A stretch of 10,214 nucleotides of DNA from DASWHX01 sp036397995 (GTDB lineage Bacteria; Bacteroidota; Bacteroidia; Cytophagales; Cyclobacteriaceae), in the NCBI GenBank assembly GCA_036397995.1, contig DASWHX010000228.1, positions 1-10,214 of the forward strand, read 5' to 3'. This document shows, one piece after another, positions 6,871-10,214 of the stretch (positions within the stretch are counted from its first letter, which is position 1; each line of letters begins with the position of its first letter). A program made the translations under genes and the position numbers. Below the pieces are notes generated by a model. That model was not told the origin of the DNA. It did not search any database and saw only the letters and a program-made list of their open reading frames with translations.

Positions 6871-7221
6871 ATGGAAATAAAAGGAACGGAACTCGAAAAG
6901 TGCAAGGTTTATATAACCGCGAATGTAATTGATTACTTACCAGACTCAATTATCACAAGAACAATTCTAAATAAAAACTCTGGAAATGTTAAAGTGACTG
7001 CAATTGATTCCAGCAAGGTATTAAAGGAAGTCTCACCATTTGATTCTCTTATTCAGATTATTGAAGGAAAAGCAGAAATAGTGATTGATGAGTTATCTAT
7101 CCTGGTTGAAGCCGGTCAATTCATAATTGTCCCTGCCCATTCTCACAATTTCATTAGGGCGACGGAACGATTCAAGATGTTTTCTACCGTTATTAAGAGT
7201 GGATATGAAGATGTAGTTTGA
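6871..7221 (+). CDS. Small single-domain cupin lacking the first metal-binding His
   Basis: 116 residues with a compact cupin fold. The pattern 'SPFDSLIQIIEGKAEIVIDE' (55-74) is cupin motif 1 and 'VEAGQFIIVPAHSHNFIRA' (79-97) is motif 2. Family members I recall have 'EHxxPFD' in motif 1, where the His helps bind a metal. Here the equivalent segment is 'LKEVSPFDS' (51-59), with no His, while His90 and His92 of motif 2 remain. The site may bind metal weakly or not at all, so the protein could be a sensor or binding protein rather than an enzyme. There is no signal peptide, so it is cytoplasmic. It is the first gene of a same-strand run leading to the ketoacyl synthase, 33 bp before the next gene. 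The substrate is unknown. Confidence 0.8.
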   Translation: MEIKGTELEKCKVYITANVIDYLPDSIITRTILNKNSGNVKVTAIDSSKVLKEVSPFDSLIQIIEGKAEIVIDELSILVEAGQFIIVPAHSHNFIRATERFKMFSTVIKSGYEDVV

Positions 7222-7243
7222 TTTGAATTATTGTGAATTCAAA
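7222..7243. promoter_or_regulatory. Inverted repeat after the cupin stop codon
   Basis: TTTGAATT (7222-7229) and AATTCAAA (7236-7243) are perfect 8-bp arms around ATTGTG, starting at the base after the cupin TGA and ending 11 bp before the TTG start of the next gene. The stem is AT-rich and has no T-run, so it is not a normal terminator. It could modulate RNA stability or start-codon access, or be chance. Confidence 0.3.
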
Positions 7244-7254
7244 ATTGACACAAA

Positions 7255-7476
7255 TTGAGAAGTTCAATAATCGATAACAAATTTAAGGAAGGCGAAGTTG
7301 TTTGTGCTAGAGTAGACCCCGGCCAGAGGTTGGTTATCAGGCGCTATAACGACAGGATATATTATTGTAAGATTCAGGCGAGCCCGGGCACAAATGAGCT
7401 TGTCTATTTTGAAAGAGAGCTAATGCCTCCTGCAGAAAACAAGGCATCCGGCGAAAAAACTCAGATTATTAAGTAA
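7255..7476 (+). CDS. Small conserved-looking protein, TTG start
   Basis: 73 residues. The frame has a stop (TGA at 7246-7248) just upstream and no ATG until the 'ELMPP' Met near its end, so the TTG at 7255 is the only sensible start in this sequence. The body 'DNKFKEGEVVCARVDPGQRLVIRRYNDRIYYCKI' followed by 'NELVYFERELMPP' looks like a single SH3-like beta-barrel: 'GEVV.A.V.P...LVIRRY.DRIYYC' alternates as beta strands. I recall related small proteins in Bacteroidota without a defined role. The last 12 or so residues are polar and probably disordered. It lies 33 bp after the cupin and 32 bp before the ketoacyl synthase, so it is almost surely in the same transcript. The function is unknown. 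Confidence 0.7.
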   Translation: MRSSIIDNKFKEGEVVCARVDPGQRLVIRRYNDRIYYCKIQASPGTNELVYFERELMPPAENKASGEKTQIIK

Positions 7477-7508
7477 ACAAGTGATAGTAAATAATTATCC
7501 ATAATTCC

Positions 7509-8606
7509 ATGGAACAGCTAAAATCAAATCATAATATTTCTTCCGTAATCATTGGAAGCGGAAGCTATATACCCACGCGTAGAATCACCAATCAGGATTT
7601 CATAAATTCTGCATTTTTTGATGAGACAGGAAAAAGGCTCACCAAACCAAATGCGGAAGTCATTAAAAAATTTGGCGAAATAACCGGCATTCAGGAAAGA
7701 AGGTATGTAAGTGAAGATCTTGTAGCATCAGATATAGCATATCTTGCGGCAAAGGATGCCATTGAAACTTCAGGCATTAACAAGGAAACATTAGATTATA
7801 TAATAGTTGCGCATAACTTTGGAGATATAAAAGAAGAAAACAGAAGAAGTGAGTTCGTGCCTGCGCTGGCATCAAGAGTTAAACACCATCTTAATATTAA
7901 AAATTCGAATACAATCTGTTATGATTTGCCATTTGGATGTGCAGGCTGGCTTCAGGCTTTTATTCAATCTGATTTCTACCTCAAGTCCGGTTCAGCCGGA
8001 AGAATACTCGTTATAGGGGCTGAAACCCTCTCACGAATTTCGGATCCACATGACCGCGACAGCATGATTTATGCTGATGGAGCCGGTGCCGTAATTGTGG
8101 AAGGGAAGAAAGGGAGTAAGCCGGCGGGAATTCTTTCACATTGCTCTCATACCTACACAACTGATCATGCCTACGCATTAAGAATGGGGAAGTCCAACAA
8201 CCCCGGATATTCTCTGGATAATCTGTTTTTGAAAATGCAGGGTCGGTCACTTTACGAGCATGCACTTAAAAAAGTTCCAAAAGTTATTAAAGAAAGTATT
8301 GACAAGGCCGGTTTGTCTCTAAGTCAAATCCACAAAGTGCTTATTCATCAGGCTAATTTGAAAATGATTGAAGCGATTTTACGCCGCCTTTTTGAGGAGT
8401 ATGGAATCAAAAAGATTCCTGACCATGTTTTTCCCCTAACCATCGGATGGCTGGGGAACAGCTCGGTAGCCACCTTACCTACTTTATATGACTTGTTCAG
8501 CAAGGATAAATTGCAGGATCATAAATTTGAACATGGAAGCAACCTGGTATTTGCTTCGGTTGGTGCCGGTGTAAATATAAATTCTATGGTATATCGGGTT
8601 CCCTGA
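7509..8606 (+). CDS. 3-oxoacyl-ACP synthase III (FabH-like ketoacyl synthase)
   Basis: A 365-residue thiolase-fold condensing enzyme. The catalytic triad is complete: Cys144 in 'DLPFGCAGWLQAF', His280 in 'IHQANLKMI' and Asn317 in 'GWLGNSSVATLPTLYD'. The motif 'ADGAGAVIVE' (189-198) and the terminal 'FASVGAGVNINSMVYR' (348-363) also match KAS III. FabH enzymes condense an acyl-CoA starter with malonyl-ACP to begin fatty acid synthesis. This one is about 35-40 residues longer than a typical housekeeping FabH (~325-330). The extra length includes 'FFDETGKRLTKPNAEVIKKF' near 36-55, and 'GITGIQERR' replaces 'RTGIxERR'. It is therefore probably a paralogue for a special acyl chain, pigment or lipid rather than the main FabH, so no symbol is given. 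The next gene, a membrane hydroxylase-type enzyme, supports a lipid-tailoring context. Confidence 0.92.
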   Translation: MEQLKSNHNISSVIIGSGSYIPTRRITNQDFINSAFFDETGKRLTKPNAEVIKKFGEITGIQERRYVSEDLVASDIAYLAAKDAIETSGINKETLDYIIVAHNFGDIKEENRRSEFVPALASRVKHHLNIKNSNTICYDLPFGCAGWLQAFIQSDFYLKSGSAGRILVIGAETLSRISDPHDRDSMIYADGAGAVIVEGKKGSKPAGILSHCSHTYTTDHAYALRMGKSNNPGYSLDNLFLKMQGRSLYEHALKKVPKVIKESIDKAGLSLSQIHKVLIHQANLKMIEAILRRLFEEYGIKKIPDHVFPLTIGWLGNSSVATLPTLYDLFSKDKLQDHKFEHGSNLVFASVGAGVNINSMVYRVP

Positions 8607-8720
8607 TTTTACAGGCATTATATTCGCCAATAAATCAAAGATTTAAATGATTTTGAAATTATGTGATGAAAGTCGGACCTGGTAGAATAAAAATAAATTT
8701 ACCTGGGCTTAAAGTAATTA

Positions 8721-9599
8721 ATGGAAAAAGAAAAACTGACACTTGAGCAAGTAATCAATTTGGGCACACCGGATGTAATTCGATATGCCGTACCTGTAAT
8801 GATAATCCTGGTTTTGGCAGAATGGGGAATATCTTATTACCAAAAAAAAGAAATATACAATAAGAGAGATTTGTTGGCCGCCACTTTAATAGGCACAGGT
8901 AACTTAATCGTAAGCGCACTGATTAAGACGAGTTTGTTTGTAACGTTTTTGTTTATAATAAATCTAATGCCCTGGTCCATTCCACCCACCTGGTGGTCCT
9001 ACATACTTTGCATAATTGCTATCGACTTTTTCAGATATTGGGGTCACAGGGTAGCTCATGAAAACAGGTTTTGGTGGGCTACTCACGTTACGCACCATAA
9101 TTCCAAAAAATACAACTGGTCAGTTTCGTTTCGACTTAGTTGGGTTCAACATATCAAATTTGTATTCTTTATACCGGTTGCAATGATGGGATTTCACCCC
9201 GTAGTTTTTTTCATTTGTCATCAAATAGAAGTTCTCTATCAATTCTGGATACATACTGAGTATATTCGAAAGCTTCCAAAACCTATTGAATATATCTTCA
9301 CCACTCCTTCCCATCATCGCGTACACCATGCTACCAATGCAAAGTACATCGATAAGAACTACGGCTCCACATTAATTATTTGGGATAGAATGTTTGGAAC
9401 TTTTCAACCTGAAGAAGAACAGGCAATTTATGGTATTACCAAGCCTTTGACTACCTACAACCCAATAACTTTAGTGTTCCATGAATGGAGAGACATATGC
9501 AAGGATTTATACAGGGCTAAAAACATTAAGGAAGCCCGCAAATACTTATTTGGCAGGCCTTCTGAATTATCGAAACAGGAATCGGAATCAGCAGAATAG
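8721..9599 (+). CDS. Fatty acid hydroxylase / sterol desaturase family membrane di-iron enzyme
   Basis: A 292-residue integral membrane protein with hydrophobic segments near 20-38, 52-80, 88-104 and 146-168. The His clusters of the non-haem di-iron hydroxylase family (PF04116) are present: H109xxxH113 ('GHRVAHE'), H122xxH125H126 ('HVTHH'), His178 ('HTEYI') and H198H199xxH202H203 ('HHRVHH'). The 'DRMFGTF' segment at 222-228 is also typical. Such enzymes insert oxygen or a double bond into lipid, sterol or carotenoid substrates using O2. The substrate cannot be told from sequence. It lies 114 bp after the ketoacyl synthase on the same strand, so it may belong to the same operon or have its own promoter. 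The Glu/Ser-rich C-terminal tail (after about 279) is probably cytoplasmic and flexible. Confidence 0.9.
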   Translation: MEKEKLTLEQVINLGTPDVIRYAVPVMIILVLAEWGISYYQKKEIYNKRDLLAATLIGTGNLIVSALIKTSLFVTFLFIINLMPWSIPPTWWSYILCIIAIDFFRYWGHRVAHENRFWWATHVTHHNSKKYNWSVSFRLSWVQHIKFVFFIPVAMMGFHPVVFFICHQIEVLYQFWIHTEYIRKLPKPIEYIFTTPSHHRVHHATNAKYIDKNYGSTLIIWDRMFGTFQPEEEQAIYGITKPLTTYNPITLVFHEWRDICKDLYRAKNIKEARKYLFGRPSELSKQESESAE

Positions 9600-9697
9600 C
9601 CATTGCTGCAAAATTTAATATTTGGAATGATGAAGCGATCCCCTGAGCTTCTGCGTTCAAAAACTGCTTTACACCTCCTTAATACAATTCTTCTTTG

Positions 9698-9705
9698 TAT
9701 CTTTG
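9698..9705 (+). promoter_or_regulatory. Strong -7 promoter element abutting the CsbD-like start
   Basis: TATCTTTG exactly fits the Bacteroidota -7 consensus TAnnTTTG, and the ATG at 9709 follows after only 3 bases. No good -33 box is obvious. If used, transcription would begin at or next to the start codon. Confidence 0.45.
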
Positions 9706-9708
9706 TAC

Positions 9709-9894
9709 ATGAATATTTTAAGGAGCTGGAGAGAACAAAAAATTTTATTAAAAAGAAGATTTCCCATCCTTACAGATGAAGACTTTCAATTTAAAGATGG
9801 CGAAAAGGAAAGTATGCTCAAGACCTTACAAAACAAATTAGGTAAAACTAAGAGCGAGCTTGAGTCGATCTTTGCTGAGATACAATTAACCTAA
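9709..9894 (+). CDS. CsbD-like small stress protein
   Basis: 61 residues from the ATG at 9709. A TTG two codons upstream (9703) overlaps the promoter-like element and is less likely to be the start. The order 'SWREQKILLKRRFPILTDEDFQFKDGEKESMLKTLQNKLGKTKSELESIF' matches the CsbD/YjbJ-type pattern: 'W.eqKgklK.kf..LTDdDl...eGk.e.ml..lQ.klGkt.eEle'. These are small hydrophilic proteins induced by general stress in many bacteria; their biochemical role is not settled. It is probably cytoplasmic, with two helices and no membrane segment. The usual 'GKLK' is 'ILLK' here. It stands about 109 bp after the hydroxylase and is probably expressed from its own promoter. The repeat array begins 17 bp after its stop. 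Confidence 0.8.
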   Translation: MNILRSWREQKILLKRRFPILTDEDFQFKDGEKESMLKTLQNKLGKTKSELESIFAEIQLT

Positions 9895-9911
9895 GCCAAC
9901 CCAATCTAGGA

Positions 9912-10214
9912 AAATTGTCTCTCTTGTTTTTAAGGGGAACTGCGAGGGGGTTTTGAATTACCGCAAATACATCAGCTCTGTCAGAAATTGTCCCCCTTGT
10001 TTTAAGGGGGACTACAGGGGGTTTGAACCACCCCTGCCAAGAAAATTGTCTCCCTTGTCTTAAGGGGAACTTCAGGGGTTTTGAATTACCGCAAATACAT
10101 CAGCTCTGTCAGAAATTGCCTCCCCTGTTTTAAGGGGAACTGCGAGGGGGTTTTGAATTACCGCAAATACATCAGCTCTGTCAGAAATTGTCCCCCTTGT
10201 TTTAAGGGGGACTA
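9912..10214 (+). repeat. Array of five hairpin repeats with shared 40-nt linker, cut by window edge
   Basis: Copies of the hairpin family seen at 4413-4607 start near 9912, 9982, 10042, 10112 and 10182. The second and fifth have perfect 9-bp stems: arms 9990-9998/10004-10012 and 10190-10198/10204-10212. The first and third have mismatched or wobble stems, and the fourth keeps only a 5-bp stem (10122-10126/10133-10137). A 40-nt linker (TTTTGAATTACCGC ... CAGAAATTG) recurs identically at 9951-9990, 10079-10118 and 10151-10190. All copies point the same way. The array starts right after the CsbD-like gene and continues beyond the right edge. No coding frame is seen in these 303 bases. Confidence 0.88.
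9928..10014 (+). repeat. 87-bp exact direct repeat (second copy 10128-10214)
   Basis: Positions 9928-10014 and 10128-10214 are identical base for base at an offset of 200, and the second copy is cut by the window end, so the true repeat may be longer. Perfect identity while neighbouring copies have diverged implies a recent duplication or gene conversion within the array. Confidence 0.85.

Noticed and set aside
8641..8700. Tiny frame starting at the ATG near 8647
   Set aside because: It encodes only about a dozen residues before TAG, with no feature suggesting a leader peptide.
8011..9329. Minus-strand frames 8011-8265 and 9120-9329
   Set aside because: They are antisense to the catalytic regions of the ketoacyl synthase and hydroxylase.
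9912..10214. CRISPR array
   Set aside because: The 40-nt linkers are regularly repeated, but the segments between them are copies of the same hairpin rather than unique spacers, spacing is uneven (128 and 72 bp) and no cas gene is present.

Overview
The window looks like chromosomal DNA of a Bacteroidota, probably a free-living Cytophagia-type or related marine/soil lineage. Three things suggest this. A secreted protein ends in a gliding-motility-type (type B) C-terminal domain of the type IX secretion system (T9SS). Several small proteins (HTH regulator, CsbD-like, cupin) are of kinds I know mainly from this phylum. TAnnTTTG promoter elements fit its primary sigma factor. The genus cannot be named from this sequence.

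Layout. Positions 1-1802 (minus) hold the N-terminal 600 residues of a large repetitive secreted protein that continues past the left edge. Back to back with it, across a 182-bp intergenic region with a long inverted repeat, lies a 702-residue T9SS type B cargo protein (1985-4093, plus). A 96-residue unknown gene (4118-4408) follows. Positions 4413-4607 lie between convergent genes and carry three copies of a C-rich/G-rich hairpin repeat, one of them inverted. On the minus strand are a short-tailed flotillin FloA (4632-5537) and, just upstream of it, a 40-residue Lys-rich ORF (5551-5673). The 308-bp gap 5674-5981 contains palindromic candidate operators and a candidate promoter. It precedes an HTH regulator (5982-6542, plus) that joins a degenerate heavy-metal-associated-like fold to an AraC-type DNA-binding domain.

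After a 328-bp gap with no convincing gene (6543-6870), a plus-strand cluster encodes a cupin (6871-7221), a 73-residue protein that appears to start at TTG (7255-7476), a FabH-like ketoacyl synthase III (7509-8606), a fatty acid hydroxylase/sterol desaturase family membrane enzyme (8721-9599) and a CsbD-like stress protein (9709-9894). Positions 9912-10214 are five more copies of the hairpin repeat, partly arranged as a higher-order tandem array that runs off the right edge.

How the genes may fit together (inference). The left third is a surface or adhesin pair exported by T9SS. The middle is a membrane-organisation gene (floA) divergent from a small regulator. The right third combines lipid chain initiation and oxidation with small accessory proteins, so it could tailor a specialised lipid. 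No mobile element, CRISPR array, tRNA or rRNA was recognised. The least explained elements are the hairpin repeat family, the shared GGTAAAA dyads in two promoter regions, and the small proteins.
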